A DNA stretch of 64,000 nucleotides from Procambarus clarkii (Eukaryota > Arthropoda > Malacostraca > Decapoda > Cambaridae): positions 20,498,003 through 20,562,002 of the forward strand of contig NC_091175.1 in the NCBI RefSeq assembly GCF_040958095.1, read 5' to 3'. Made by a program: the position numbers and the translations under genes. A model generated the notes under the pieces. That model made no database searches, had not been told where the DNA came from, and saw only the letters and a list, made by a program, of their open reading frames with translations. Position 1 is the stretch's first letter, and each line of letters opens with the position of its first letter. Positions 43,927-54,728 of this stretch are shown piece after piece.

Positions 43927-46288
43927 TACTCACCTAGTTGTACTCACCTAGTTGTGCTTGCGGGGGTTGAGCTCTGGCTCTTTGGTCCCGCCTCTCAACT
44001 GTCAATCAACAGGTGTACAGGTTCCTGAGCCTACTGGGCTCTATCATATCTACACTTTAAACTGTGTATGGAGTCAGCCTCCACCACATCACTTCCTAAT
44101 GCATTCCATTTGTCAACCACTCTGACACTAAAAAAGTTCTTTCTAATATCTCTGTGGCTCATTTGGGCGCTCAGTTTCCACCTGTGTCCCCTAGTGCGTG
44201 TGCCACTTGTGTTAAATAGCCTGTCTTTATCAACCCTGTCGATTCCCTTGAGAATCTTGAATGTGGTGATCATGTCCCCCCTAACTCTTCTGTCTTCCAA
44301 CGAAGTGAGGTTTAATTCCCGTAGTCTCTCCTCGTAGCTCATACCTCTCAGCTCGGGTACTAGTCTGGTGGCAAACCTTTGAACCTTTTCCATTTTAGTC
44401 TTATGCTTGACTAGATATGGACTCCATGCTGGTGCCGCATACTCCAGGATTGGTCTGACATATGTGGTATATAATGTTCTGAAAGATTCCTTACACAAGT
44501 TTCTAAAGGCCGTTCTCATGTTAGCCAACCTGGCATATGCTGCTGCTGTTATCCTCTTGATGTGAGCATCAGGGGACAGGTCTGGCGTGATATCAACCCC
44601 CAGGTCTTTCTCTCTCTCGGACTCTTGAAGTATTTCATCTCCCAAGTGATACCTTGTATCTGGTTTCCTGCTTCCTACCCCTATCTTCATTACATTACAT
44701 TTGCTTGGATTAAACTCTAACAGCCATTTGTTCGACCATTCCTGCAGCTTGTCCAGGTCTTCTTGAAGCCTCAAGCTGTCCTCCACTGTCTTAATCCTTC
44801 TCATAATTTTGGCGTCGTCAGCAAACATTGAGAGGAATGAGTCTATACCCTCTGGGAGATCATTTACGTATATCAGAAACAGGATAGGTCCAAGTACAGA
44901 GCCCTGTGGGACTCCACTGGTGACTTCACGCCAGTCTGAGGTCTCACCCCTCACTGTAACTCTCTGCTTCCTATTGTTTAGGTACTCCCTTATCCACTGG
45001 AGCGCCCTACCAGTTACTCCTGCCTGTTTCTCTAGCTTATGCATCAACCTTTTATGGGGTACTGTGTCAAAGGCTTTCCGACAGTCCAAAAAAATGCAGT
45101 CCGCCCACCCTTCTCTTTCTTGTTTAATCTTTGTCACCTGATCGTAGAATTCTATCAATCCTGTAAGGCAAGATTTACCCTCCCTGAACCCATGTTGATG
45201 GGTTGTCACGAAGTCTCTTCTCTCCAGATGTGTTACTAGGTTTTTTCTCACAATCTTCTGCATCACCTTGCATGGTATACAAGTTAAGGACACTGGCCTG
45301 TAGTTCAGTGCCTCTTGTCTGTCACCCTTTTTGTATATTGGTACTACATTAGCAGTCTTCCATATTTCTGGTAGGTCCCCCGTTTCCAGTGACCTACTAT
45401 ACACTATGGAGAGTGGTAGGCAAAGTGCTCCTGCACACTCTTTCAATACCCATGGTGAGATCCCATCCGGCCCAACAGCTTTTCTCACATCCAGCTCCAA
45501 TAGGTGCTTCTTGACCTCATCTCTTGTAATTTCGAACCTATCCAAGGTCACCTGGTTTGCTGCCACCTCTTCTAGCGCCGCGACATCTCCCTGTTCTATT
45601 GTAAAGACCTCCTGGAACCTTTTGTTGAGTTCTTCACACACCTCTTTGTCATTCTCTGTGTACCTGTCCTCGCCCACCCTAAGTTTCATCACCTGTTCCT
45701 TCACTGTTGTCTTCCTCCTTATGTGACTGTGTAGTAGCTTGGGTTCGGTCTTGGCTTTATTAGCTATATCATTTTCATACCTTTTCTCAGCTGCTCTTCT
45801 CACACTGACATACTCGTTCCTGGTTCTCTGGTATCTCTCTCTACTTTCTGGTGTTCTGTTATTACGGAAGTTCCTCCATGCCCTTTTGTTTTGCTCCTTT
45901 GCTTTCATACATTCCTTATTAAACCACGGATTCTTCCTTTGCTTCTCTGTTTTTTCCTGTCGGGCTGGGACAAACCTGCTTACAGCCTCCTGACATTTTT
46001 GGGTGACATAGTCCATCATGTCTTGTACGGACTTGGTTCCGAGTTCTGTGTCCCAATGTATATCCCATAGGAATTTACTCATTTCCTCATAGTTTCCCTT
46101 TCGGTACGCCAGCCCTTTGGTTCCCAGTTCTTTTTTGGGGGTGATAATTCCTAGCTCAACCAGGTACTCAAAGCTCAATACACTATGATCACTCATTCCC
46201 AAGGGGGCTTCCAACTTAACTTCCCTTATATCCGACTCATTTAGGGTAAATATCAGATCAAGCAAGGCTGGTTCATCCCCTCCTCTCA
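43927..46288 (-). mobile_element. 5'-truncated CR1-like LINE inside minisatellite C
   Basis: On the - strand it runs from a truncated 5' end at about 46,288 to the 3' UTR (GAGCCCAGTAGGCTCAGGAA, GAGAGGCGGGACCAAAGAGC, GAGCTCAACCCCCGCAAGCA) and two ACTAGGTGAGTACA repeats at about 43,927. Array units flank both sides. A TCGTG at each edge may be a short target duplication, though this is ambiguous within an array. The intact frame points to a recent insertion. Confidence 0.93.
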
Positions 46289-46289
46289 T
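44031..46289 (-). CDS. CR1-like LINE ORF2: endonuclease end plus reverse transcriptase
   Basis: The frame holds 752 codons and is open to the insertion boundary, so the real start is missing. Residues ~1-45 are the C-terminal end of an apurinic-type endonuclease, with the SDHSVLSF motif at 33-40. RT landmarks follow: AVGPDGISPWVLK (271-283), NYRPVSLTCI (329-338), GFREGKSC (367-374), motif A FLDCRKAFDTV (400-410), motif B SGVPQGSVLGP (458-468), motif C FADD (489-492), and the thumb region with WLLEFNPSKC (522-531). The C-terminus ends KCRYDRAQ. All catalytic aspartates are present and there is no internal stop. The protein would nick target DNA and copy LINE RNA by target-primed reverse transcription. 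This copy lacks most of the endonuclease and any promoter. Assignment to the CR1/jockey group is from motif style and the short 3' terminal repeats, and the exact clade is uncertain. Confidence 0.92.
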   Translation of the reverse strand: MRGGDEPALLDLIFTLNESDIREVKLEAPLGMSDHSVLSFEYLVELGIITPKKELGTKGLAYRKGNYEEMSKFLWDIHWDTELGTKSVQDMMDYVTQKCQEAVSRFVPARQEKTEKQRKNPWFNKECMKAKEQNKRAWRNFRNNRTPESRERYQRTRNEYVSVRRAAEKRYENDIANKAKTEPKLLHSHIRRKTTVKEQVMKLRVGEDRYTENDKEVCEELNKRFQEVFTIEQGDVAALEEVAANQVTLDRFEITRDEVKKHLLELDVRKAVGPDGISPWVLKECAGALCLPLSIVYSRSLETGDLPEIWKTANVVPIYKKGDRQEALNYRPVSLTCIPCKVMQKIVRKNLVTHLERRDFVTTHQHGFREGKSCLTGLIEFYDQVTKIKQEREGWADCIFLDCRKAFDTVPHKRLMHKLEKQAGVTGRALQWIREYLNNRKQRVTVRGETSDWREVTSGVPQGSVLGPILFLIYVNDLPEGIDSFLSMFADDAKIMRRIKTVEDSLRLQEDLDKLQEWSNKWLLEFNPSKCNVMKIGVGSRKPDTRYHLGDEILQESEREKDLGVDITPDLSPDAHIKRITAAAYARLANMRTAFRNLCKESFRTLYTTYVRPILEYAAPAWSPYLVKHKTKMEKVQRFATRLVPELRGMSYEERLRELNLTSLEDRRVRGDMITTFKILKGIDRVDKDRLFNTSGTRTRGHRWKLSAQMSHRDIRKNFFSVRVVDKWNALGSDVVEADSIHSLKCRYDRAQ

Positions 46290-48985
46290 TCATTCGTGTG
46301 GTAGTGTACTGGATCGTGTGGTAGTGTACTGGGTCGTGTGGTAGTGTAGTGGGTCGTGTGGTAGTGTAGTGGGTCGTGTGGTAGTGTAGTGGTCGTGTGG
46401 TAGTGTACTGGTTCGTGTGGTAGTATATTGGGTCGTGTGGTAGTGTACTGGGTCGTGTGGTAGTGTAGTGGGTCGTGTGGTAGTGTACTGGATCGTGTGG
46501 TAGTGTACTGGGTCGTGTGGTAGTGTAGTGGATCGTGTGGTAGTGTACTGGGTCGTGTGGTAGTGTACTGGGTCGTGTGGTAGTGTACTGGATCGTGTGG
46601 TAGTGTACTGGGTCGTGTGGTAGTGTAGTGGTCGTGTGGTAGTGTACTGGTTCGTGTGGTAGTATATTGGGTCGTGTGGTAGTGTACTGGGTCGTGTGGT
46701 AGTGTAGTGGGTCGTGTGGTAGTGTACTGGATCGTGTGGTAGTGTACTGGATCGTGTGGTAGTGTACTGGGTCGTGTGGTAGTGTAGTGGATCGTGTGGT
46801 AGTGTACTGGGTCGTGTGGTAGTGTACTGGGTCGTGTGGTAGTGTACTGGATCGTGTGGTAGTGTACTGGGTCGTGTGGTAGTGTACTGGATCGTGTGGT
46901 AGTGTACTGGATCGTGTGGTAGTGTACTGGGTCGTGTGGTAGTGTACTGGGTCGTGTAGTAGTGTAGTGGGTCGTGTGGTAGTGTAGTGGGTCGTGTGGT
47001 AGTGTACTGGGTCGTGTGGTAGTGTACTGGGTCGTGTAGTAGTGTAGTGGGTCGTGTGGTAGTGTACTGGGTCGTGTGGTAGTGTAGTGGTCGTGTGGTA
47101 GTGTACTGGTTCGTGTGGTAGTGTATTGGGTCGTGTGGTAGTGTAGTGGGTCGTGTGGTAGTGTATTGGGTCGTGTGGTAGTGTAGTGGTCGTGTGGCAG
47201 TGTACTGGTTCGTGTGGTAGTGTATTGGGTCGTGTGGTAGTGTACTGGGTCGTGTGGTAGTGTACTGGGTCGTGTGGTAGTGTACTGGATCGTGTGGTAG
47301 TGTACAGGGTCGTGTGGTAGTGTACTGGATCGTGTGGTAGTGTACTGGATCGTGTGGTAGTGTACTGGGTCGTGTGGTAGTGTAGTGGATCGTGTGGTAG
47401 TGTAGTGGGTCGTGTGGTAGTGTACAGGGTCGTGTGGTAGTGTACTGGATCGTGTGGTAGTGTACTGGATCGTGTGGTAGTGTACTGGATCGTGTGGTAG
47501 TGTACTGGATCGTGTGGTAGTGTACTGGGTCGTGTGGTAGTGTAGTGGATCATGTGGTAGTGTACTGGGTCGTGTGGTAGTGTACTGGGTCGTGTGGTAG
47601 TGTACTGGGTCGTGTGGTAGTGTACTGGATCGTGTGGTAGTGTACTGGATCGTGTGGTAGTGTACTGGGTCGTGTGGTAGTGTACTGGGTAGTGTGGTAG
47701 TGTAGTGGGTCGTGTGGAAGTGTACTGGGTCGTGTGGTAGTGTACTGGGTCGTGTGGTAGTGTAGTGTGGTAGTGTACTGGGTCGTGTGGAAGTGTACTA
47801 GGTCGTGTGGTAGTGTAGTGGGTCGTGTGGGAGTGTACTGGGTCGTGTGGTAGTGTACTGGATCGTGTGGTAGTGTACTGGATCGTGTGGTAGTGTACTG
47901 GGTCGTGTGGTAGTGTAGTGGATCGTGTGGTAGTGTAGTGGGTCGTGTGGTAGTGTACTGGGTCGTGTGGTAGTGTACTGGGTAGTGTGGTAGTGTAGTG
48001 GGTCGTGTGGAAGTGTACTGGGTCGTGTGGTAGTGTACTGGGTCGTGTGGTAGTGTAGTGTGGTAGTGTACTGGGTCGTGTGGAAGTGTACTAGGTCGTG
48101 TGGTAGTGTAGTGGGTCGTGTGGGAGTGTACTGGGTCGTGTGGTAGGGTACTGGGTCGTGTGGTAGTGTACTGGGTCGTGTGGTAGTGTACTGGGTCGTG
48201 TGGTAGTGTAGTGGGTCGTATGGTAGTGTAGTGGGTCGTATGCTAGTGTACTGGATCGTGTGGTAGTGTACTGAGTCGTGTGGTAGTGTACTGGGTCGTG
48301 TGGTAGTGTACTGGGTCGTGTGGTAGTGTACTGGGTCGTGTGGTAGTGTACTGGGTCGTGTGGTAGTGTAGTGGGTCGTGTGGTAGTGCAGTGGGTCGTG
48401 TGGTAGTGTACTCGTTCGTGTGGTAGTGTACTGGGTCGTATGGTAGTGTACTGGGTCGTGTGGTAGTGTAGTGGGTCGTGTGGTAGTGTACTCGGTCGTG
48501 TGGTGGTGTAGTGGGTCGTGTGGTAGTGTACTGGGTCGTGTGGTAGTGTACTCGGTCGTGTGGTAGTGTACTGGGTCGTGTGGTAGTGTACTGGGTCGTG
48601 TGGTAGTGTAGTGGGTAGTGTGGTATTGTAGTGGGTCGTGTGGTAGTGTACTCGTTCGTGTGGTAGTGTACTGGGTCGTATGGTAGTGTACTGGGTCGTG
48701 TGGTAGTGTAGTGGGTCGTGTGGTAGTGTACTCGGTCGTGTGTTGGTGTAGTGGGTCGTGTGGTAGTGTACTCGGTCGTGTGGTAGTGTACTGGGTCGTG
48801 TGGTAGTGTAGTGGGTCGTGTGGTAGTGTACTGGGTCGTGTGGTAGTGTACTGGGTCGTGTGGGAGTGTACTGGTTCGTGTGGGAGTGTACTGGTTCGTG
48901 TGGTAGTGTACTGGGTCGTGTGGTAGTGTAGTGGGTCGTGTGGTAGTGTAGTGGGTCGTGTGGTAGTGTAGTGGGTCATGTGGTA
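46288..48985. repeat. 20-bp minisatellite C, main part, ~135 copies
   Basis: The unit is GTCGTGTGGTAGTGTACTGG, with GTAGTGG, GATCG, TTCG and CGTAT variants and occasional 19-base units. The - strand frames of 426 and 393 codons (THYTTTRPTTLPHDPVHYHT type) are artefacts. Local higher-order copies are visible, for example a TAGTGTGGTAGTGTACTGGG-type unit at 47,761 and 48,057. Confidence 0.97.
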
Positions 48986-50184
48986 GCCAGATTTAACAAG
49001 TATATTTTTAAGGATTCGACCGCAGCGTTAAAATTACGGTGCTATAGTGAAATGAACACCGCCATAATATAGACGCTTTCTTAGACTTATGCTCTCGATA
49101 GGCTGGGTGAACAGTTTAGGATTGGACGCATCCAGCTAGGTAAAAAGCACTTGAAATGTTACGCATGTCAACAATGCGAGGCCCCCAACCTTACAAAGAG
49201 CTAAATCTGCATTTCTTCTTCCTGGTGTGGCCGGGAATCTCGTCGAAGGTCCAAGAGGGGTAACTTGGCCAATCAGACTGTTGGTACTTGTAGCCTGCTT
49301 TACTCAATGCAGGCCGCAAGACTCCAAGACAATCCTGGCTAGTGCTGAAGGAGCTTCTCTGGTTCCATCTTGAGTAAGCTCAGGGATCTGTTGGTTATAT
49401 TACCATGCTGGTAGCATACTCAAGGGCCCTGGAAACCCGCGTTGTGTTGCTGACTCTAATCCTAGTGTAAAATAACAACCCGGCCGCTAGCCTGATACGT
49501 CGCAATCTTAACGGAATTTACAAATCCGTTACTAATTATATGTGTTAATAAAAACATGAAGCGCCTTAATATTAACGTTTGTTGTATGCAAATGCCTCGA
49601 TATGTGAACGGGGTTGCTTAGATTCCGACGTTAGTAGTTAGGTAAAACAGATGTATTTTGTACGGAGTTCCAGAGAAAGAACGGGCCGGATTATTACGCT
49701 CAGCGTCAATAATTATGAATATTAATAGCTCAACCCGTCCTCTTACAAATTACGTCGCTTTTCACTCGTGAGCGCACTCAGGCTAAAAAAAGGATGTAAT
49801 TCAACATGGAATCGGCTCACGGTGGTGACGTATTGTCCCGTTTTCTGTTTTGGGTCCTCTGGCTTAGTCCTTTAGGTTAGGAGAGGACACTTTCAGTTAA
49901 CAGTTTTCATGACGTTTTGAAACTTTAGGAGAACTTCCTGTCCTCTTAACCTACCGGATGACCCTTAACTTACTGTTTTGTAAAAAACAAATCCAAAATC
50001 TATTTTCAATCTATTTTCTATTTTCACCTCTCCTCTTACTGAACTCACTACATTTGTTACGCAATTCGGCGTAAAATTTGCCGATTAGGGAAATTATAAA
50101 CCCAGCGACATTAGCGCTTCCTGGGCCTAATTAATTTCGGCTCCGATAAGTTAGGGGAGAAGCCTGGGTTCTGACGCTTTTGGT
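48986..50184. other. stretch without recognised features
   Basis: About 1.2 kb of mixed-composition sequence. I found no long frame, tRNA-like box, inverted repeat or known repeat. A LINE or exon too diverged for reading by eye cannot be excluded. Confidence 0.5.
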
Positions 50185-50490
50185 TAGGCTAGGTTAGATT
50201 AGACTAGGCTAGGTTAGACTAGGCTAGGTTAGACTAGGCTAGGTTAGACTAGGCTAGGCTAGGCTAGGTTAGATTAGACTAGGCTAGGTTAGACTAGGCT
50301 AGGCTAGGCTAGGTTAGATTAGACTAGGCTAGGTTAGACTAGGCTAGGTTAGACTAGGCTAGGTTAGACTAGGCTAGGCTAGGTTAGATTAGACTAGGCT
50401 AGGTTAGACTAGGCTAGGTTAGACTAGGCTAGGTTAGACTAGGCTAGGCTAGCCTAGCTAGGCTAGCCTAGCTAGGCTAGCCTAGCTAGC
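50185..50490. repeat. 15-bp/10-bp minisatellite, GGCTAGGTTAGACTA type
   Basis: The unit alternates TAGGCTAGGTTAGAC with TAGGCTAGG and TTAGATTAGAC, about 20 copies. It ends in the palindromic GCTAGCCTAGCTAGGCTAGC. It resembles but is not the telomeric TTAGG unit. Confidence 0.93.
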
Positions 50491-50629
50491 TAGATAGCTT
50501 CAAGATAGGCTAGACGAGACTAAACCACTGCATTTTTAACGGAGGTGAAGTGGAGACAACGGTCTCACCAACGTCATCAGTATTTTAGAAATGGTTTTGT
50601 GTGCAATATTATACTCCTGTTATTATGTT

Positions 50630-50815
50630 CTGGTATGATGAGGTGGTCATTCCTGTAAAGTATGCTGTGCTATACTGAGGTGGTCACTCCTGTTATTATA
50701 TTGTGGTATATTGGTCACTCCTGTTATTATATTGTGGTATATATGTCACTCCTGTTATTATATTGTGGTATATTGGTCACTCCTGTTATTATATTGTGGT
50801 ATACTGAGGTGGTCA
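50630..50815. repeat. ~31-36-bp repeat, 5 copies
   Basis: GGTCACTCCTGTTATTATAT followed by TGTGGTATATT or TGTGGTATACTGAGGT. One diverged copy (GGTCACTCCTGTTTAATGTT) appears again after the 30-bp array at about 51,925, so the LINE fragment between them may have landed inside this repeat. Confidence 0.85.
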
Positions 50816-50819
50816 GTCC

Positions 50820-51661
50820 GGTTTAATGTTGTTGTTAGCTTTCCAATTGACAAGAAAAGTACTATGGAGATTGACAAGAATATGTTTAGATATGTATGGT
50901 ATGGTAGATACCAACCAATTAAACGTACCACTCTATGTAAAGGTAAGAAAAAGGATGGAATAGGAATACTGAATGTGTACCATAAGTCATTGGCTATCTT
51001 ATGTGTTACCTTTAGAAAGGAGATAATGCAGAGGAATAGTGTAAATGCGCTAGAACATTACTTTTGTAAATTACGTGTTAGCTACTTGATACATATGCCA
51101 ATGTGTATACTGACCTTGATACATATGCCAGAGTATACTGACCTTGCCTTTATTTCATCTCACTTTTATTTATGTGCAATTGATGTTCTCAGGAGGATTT
51201 GTAATACTGAAGGTTTTTAAATGATAAACAGTAAACAAGTGTATGATGTTCTGCTCCCAAATATAGTTCCTAGAGTAGAGGAGGCATATCCACTCTTTAG
51301 CTGGCAAGTAATATGGGCAAACCTTCATGTTAAATTTATTGCCCCAAAACAATGTGAGTTAATGTATCGCTATATTCATGAGACCCTCCCTACTAATGAT
51401 AGGCTGTTGATGTTGGCCATTAAGGACAACCATAGATGTGACCAATGTACTGAAAATGAGAATAATATGTATATATTATATTTCTGTAAGCAGAAAGTTG
51501 TTCTTGTAAACTGGAGTACAGACACTCTTAAAGCTTTATGTGGACCAAGTATTAGAGTGGAGCTAATGAGGTTTTTAATGTTTCATATTGACATAAAATG
51601 CAAGAAAATTAAGAATACAATAATTAGGCTACTTTCTGATTACATTTTTGTGTGTGGATAG
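50820..51661 (+). pseudogene. LINE ORF C-terminal fragment, one internal stop
   Basis: One frame spans the region, broken only by TAA at 51,218-51,220. It contains KKKDGIGILNVYHKSLAILC, a KGGLGL-type block typical of the region after the RT of L1/Tx1-like and related LINEs. Further on, LMYRYIHETLPTNDRLLMLA and CDQCTENENNMYILYFC form a degenerate zinc-knuckle (C-x2-C...C, with His lost). The N-terminal RT is absent. The frame ends as the 30-bp array starts. The clade is not certain. Confidence 0.65.
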
Positions 51662-51915
51662 GCAGGCAGGAAGGTTACTGTGTGTGGATAGGCAGGCAGG
51701 AGGGTTACTGTGTGTGGATAGGCAGGCAGGAGGGTTACTGTGTGTGGATAGACAGGCAGGAGGGTTACTGTGTGTGGATAGGCAGGCAGGAGGGTTACTG
51801 TGTGTGGATAGGCAGGCAGGAGGGTTACTGTGTGTGGATAGGCAGGCAGGAGGGTTACTGTGTGTGGATAGACAGGCAGGAGGGTTACTGTGTGTGGATA
51901 GACAGGCAGGAGGTG
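51650..51915. repeat. 30-bp minisatellite, 9 copies
   Basis: The unit is TGTGTGGATAGGCAGGCAGG followed by AGGGTTACTG. GATAGA variants occur in three copies. It begins within the last codons of the LINE frame, so the seed unit may come from the LINE end. Length 30 keeps frames open on both strands. Confidence 0.95.
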
Positions 51916-52755
51916 GTCTACTGAGGTGGTCACTCCTGTTTAATGTTATGATATACTGATGTCATAAACTGACATGATATAATGCTGTGATATAATATTG
52001 TTATATACTGACGTTATACTTCATTGAAATACTGCTTTCATATTCTGATGTAATAGTGATATACTGCACTGAATTTCTGCTGAAATGAAATGAATTTCTG
52101 CTGAAATTCCGCTGAATTTCTGCACTGAAATACTGTTGTTATACCGATCTGAATATAATAATAATTGTAATATTTTATGTACAATTTACAGAGGTTCTGA
52201 ATACAGCAATTTCATGAAAGGTTTGATTTGTGTACAGAGTTGCCCAACACGCCTGAAAATATGAGGGGTATAATTATATAATTAATATGAGGGGATTTAA
52301 ATAGTGTGTTTTTGTGGGCGTACTTAGTACTGTGAGATGAAATTTAAGACAACGTAAAAATTAAAAAAAAACGGCAAATTATAAAGTTTTTACTTAATGC
52401 TGAAGGTTACAGATTATTTTAGATCCTATAGCTTTAGTGATGAATATTATTATTTTATACTGACATTATTCAATAGTACCAATAATAGAATATCTGCCGG
52501 CATAATTAGGATAAAGAACTAGTTAAGATTTTGATGCAACTTGATGTAGCAGAAATATAAATGATTATATTAATGTAATTTGTGTACTTCTTCGTATCGT
52601 TTTGAATTAATGAAACTACAGCATTTTATTGCATTTAGGAGATATTTTTACAATTTAGGACCATTTATTTGCTTGACATTTCTGCTGTCACACTCTTGGA
52701 ACATTAAATATCTGTGTCAGAATAGCTGCATGGGTTAATAATGTTATAATAATAA
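51916..52755. other. AT-rich stretch without genes
   Basis: AT-rich sequence with loose GATATACTG and ATTTCTGCTGAAAT repetition (51,940-52,150) and an AATAAT tract at 52,745-52,765. No frame, RNA gene or element end was recognised. Confidence 0.5.
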
Positions 52756-52765
52756 TAATAATTAA

Positions 52766-53010
52766 TAATTCATTGTGTCGGGGGACAGGAAGCCCGGTAA
52801 TACATACAGTACACGTTAGGCTTAAACCACCAGGATGCAACCCCACAACACGCTAGCTCCTGGGTATCTATTTAGTCCTAGGTGAACAGGCGCATGAGGA
52901 GAAAGGAAACTCATCCAACCATTTGTGTGCCGCCCGGGATTCGACCCCAGAATTCTCGATTGTGAGTCAAAAACGAATCCGATTGTATTACTGGAGGACC
53001 CCTCAAGATA
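52766..53010 (-). mobile_element. tRNA-derived SINE (family R), - strand
   Basis: On the - strand CTGGGGTCGAATCCCGGGCG is a B box, preceded by a head region (GAATTCTGG) and followed by GATGAGTTTCCTTTCTCC, CCTAGGACTAAATAGATACC and an ending CCTGTCCCCCGACACAATGA. The TTCATTGTGTCGGGGGACAG end also occurs alone at 40,548. Confidence 0.75.
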
Positions 53011-53064
53011 CAATGATAGGCACAGTGCAAGAGAATTTGTATTCACATAATTACTACTAGCTCA

Positions 53065-53190
53065 TCGCATACGTAGATATGATAGAGCCCAGTAGGCTCA
53101 GGAATCTGTACACCAGTTGATTGACAGGTGAGGCGGGACTAAAGAGCCCCAGCTCAGCCCCGCAAGTACAACTAGGTGAGTATATGTAAG
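53065..53190 (+). mobile_element. CR1-like LINE 3' tail fragment
   Basis: AGATATGATAGAGCCCAGTA, GTTGATTGACAGGTGAGGCG, then CAACTAGGTGAGTATATG. It is the same 3' end as at 7,950, 9,200 and 43,927, with small deletions. Confidence 0.85.
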
Positions 53191-53194
53191 TTAC

Positions 53195-53440
53195 TTAGCC
53201 TAGTGGCTGTACTTGTTCTCGAGCCCATTGTCGATACAATGCTAATATACATTAAACGGTGAAACTAGCGCATCAAGACTGTAACTTGCTTAGCAAAATT
53301 AATTTTGGGGTACAGCCCCTGAGCCCATTATTGTACCTCTGTAATCTTTTCCACTGCCGCCCACGCCATGGATAACGGTGGGCACCTGATACCTGACCAA
53401 CGGATAGGTATAAGGTGCAAAATAAACGAACTAAACTAAA
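53195..53440 (+). mobile_element. family Z LINE 3' UTR
   Basis: GACTGTAACTTGCTTAGCAA, GGTACAGCCCCTGAGCCCAT, TTTTCCACTGCCGCCCAC and AAATAAACGAACTAAACTAA match the end of the LINE at 15,897-16,869. It carries only one version of the segment that is amplified there. Confidence 0.8.
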
Positions 53441-53564
53441 AACTGATGAAGATGCATTTCTAGACTGACTAGGTGAGTTGGCGACAAAAGATTCTAAGTA
53501 GCACACGTTGGGATACTATGAATATATAAATAATTAAATAAATAAATAGTTTATTCATTTTACA

Positions 53565-53690
53565 TTGCCTCAAGTCTCCGAAATTTAGTTGATGTTCCTG
53601 GGATATTGTTGCCCTCAGGCTTTGAGCAGCCTGAGGGCAGCAATATCCCAGGAACATCAACTAAATTTCGGAGACTTGAGGCAAAGTGAA
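53565..53690. repeat. inverted repeat at a LINE 5' end
   Basis: TTGCCTCAAGTCTCCGAAAT to GCCCTCAGG and its exact inverse CCTGAGGGC to ATTTCGGAGACTTGAGGCAA surround a CTTTGAGCAG centre. The arms are about 55-60 bases. The right arm is coding sequence of the LINE at 53,640-54,044. Confidence 0.9.
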
Positions 53691-54044
53691 ATTCACACCA
53701 GTTACTCCATCTATCATCATTCTATTATGCAGGAAGAACCACACGTCTATGGGTCATCCAATAATGTTAGCAGACTTCTAGATGTTACCACTGCTAGGCT
53801 TAGGCTCGGCTACAAGTACCTCTGGGAATTTGGTACATCTGCTGATGTAGATTTGAATAAATGTAAACTCTGTCAGCAGAACTATTCGCATACTTTGCGT
53901 CATTATATAATGGAAGGTCAAAAAATCGCGGAATTTAGAGATAACACCATCAATAGTGTCCAAGAAATGTGTAAGTACTTCATTCATAACGATGTGCTGC
54001 CCGAAATCTTAGCGAAGTATCCAAAATTTGCTTACTGTAGGTAA
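53640..54044 (+). pseudogene. family Z LINE ORF, C-terminal fragment
   Basis: The frame runs through AAISQEHQLNFGDLRQ, TTARLRLGYKYLWEF, CKLCQQNY and HTLRHYIMEG to EILAKYPKFAYCR and TAG-type stop. The last zinc-knuckle Cys is Gly here, whereas the copy at 15,899 keeps it. No catalytic domain remains. The 3' UTR runs to about 54,240. Confidence 0.8.
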
Positions 54045-54241
54045 TGCATGCACATGACTGTAAAGCTGCCGCCCAGTTGGGTGGGTGTGCAGCAAGACTA
54101 GTAACTGTGTGACTCATCATAGATGTTAAGTGCCTTGTATAGTGACTGTTGTGAGCCTCTTGTTGAATCACTTGTGACACAAAAGATTATTGATGTGTGT
54201 ATTTGTGTGGGTGATTAAATATGTATGTGTATGTATGTATA

Positions 54242-54249
<8 letters not shown>

Positions 54250-54317
<68 letters not shown>
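54250..54317. repeat. (TA)n microsatellite
   Basis: About 34 TA units after a TGTATGTATACGTGTG lead-in. It abuts MITE P copy 2. Confidence 0.97.
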
Positions 54318-54321
<4 letters not shown>

Positions 54322-54709
54322 GTACCTAATAGCCAGAACGCACTTCTCAGCCTACTATTCAAGGCCCGATTTGCCTAATAAGCCAAGTTTTCATGAATTA
54401 ATGTTTTTTCGTCTACCTAACCTACCTAACCTAACCTAACCTAGCTTATTTTGGCTACCTAACCTAACCTTACCTATAAATATAGGTTAGGTTAGGTTAG
54501 GTAGGGTTGGTTAGGTTCGGTCATATATCTACGTTAATTTTAACTCCAATAAAAAAAAATTGACCTCATACATAGAGAAAAGGGTTGCTTTATCATTTCA
54601 TAAGAAAAAAATTATAGTAAATATATTAATTCAGGAAAACTTGGCTTATTAGGCAAATTGGGCCTTGAATAGTAGGCTGAGAAGTGAGTTCTGGCTACTA
54701 GGTACGACA
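54318..54709. mobile_element. MITE family P copy 2
   Basis: TGTCGTACCTAATAGCCAGA at left and TCTGGCTACTAGGTACGACA at right, with the same inner blocks and CCTAACC/GGTTAGG core as copy 1, here in the opposite relative order. (AT)n adjoins both ends (54,709-54,729 on the right). Confidence 0.88.
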
Positions 54710-54728
54710 TATATATATATATATATAT

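Noticed and set aside
46273..48979. 426- and 393-codon His/Thr/Tyr-rich - strand frames
   Set aside because: Artefacts of the 20-bp array. The first even starts in LINE sequence at the insertion boundary.
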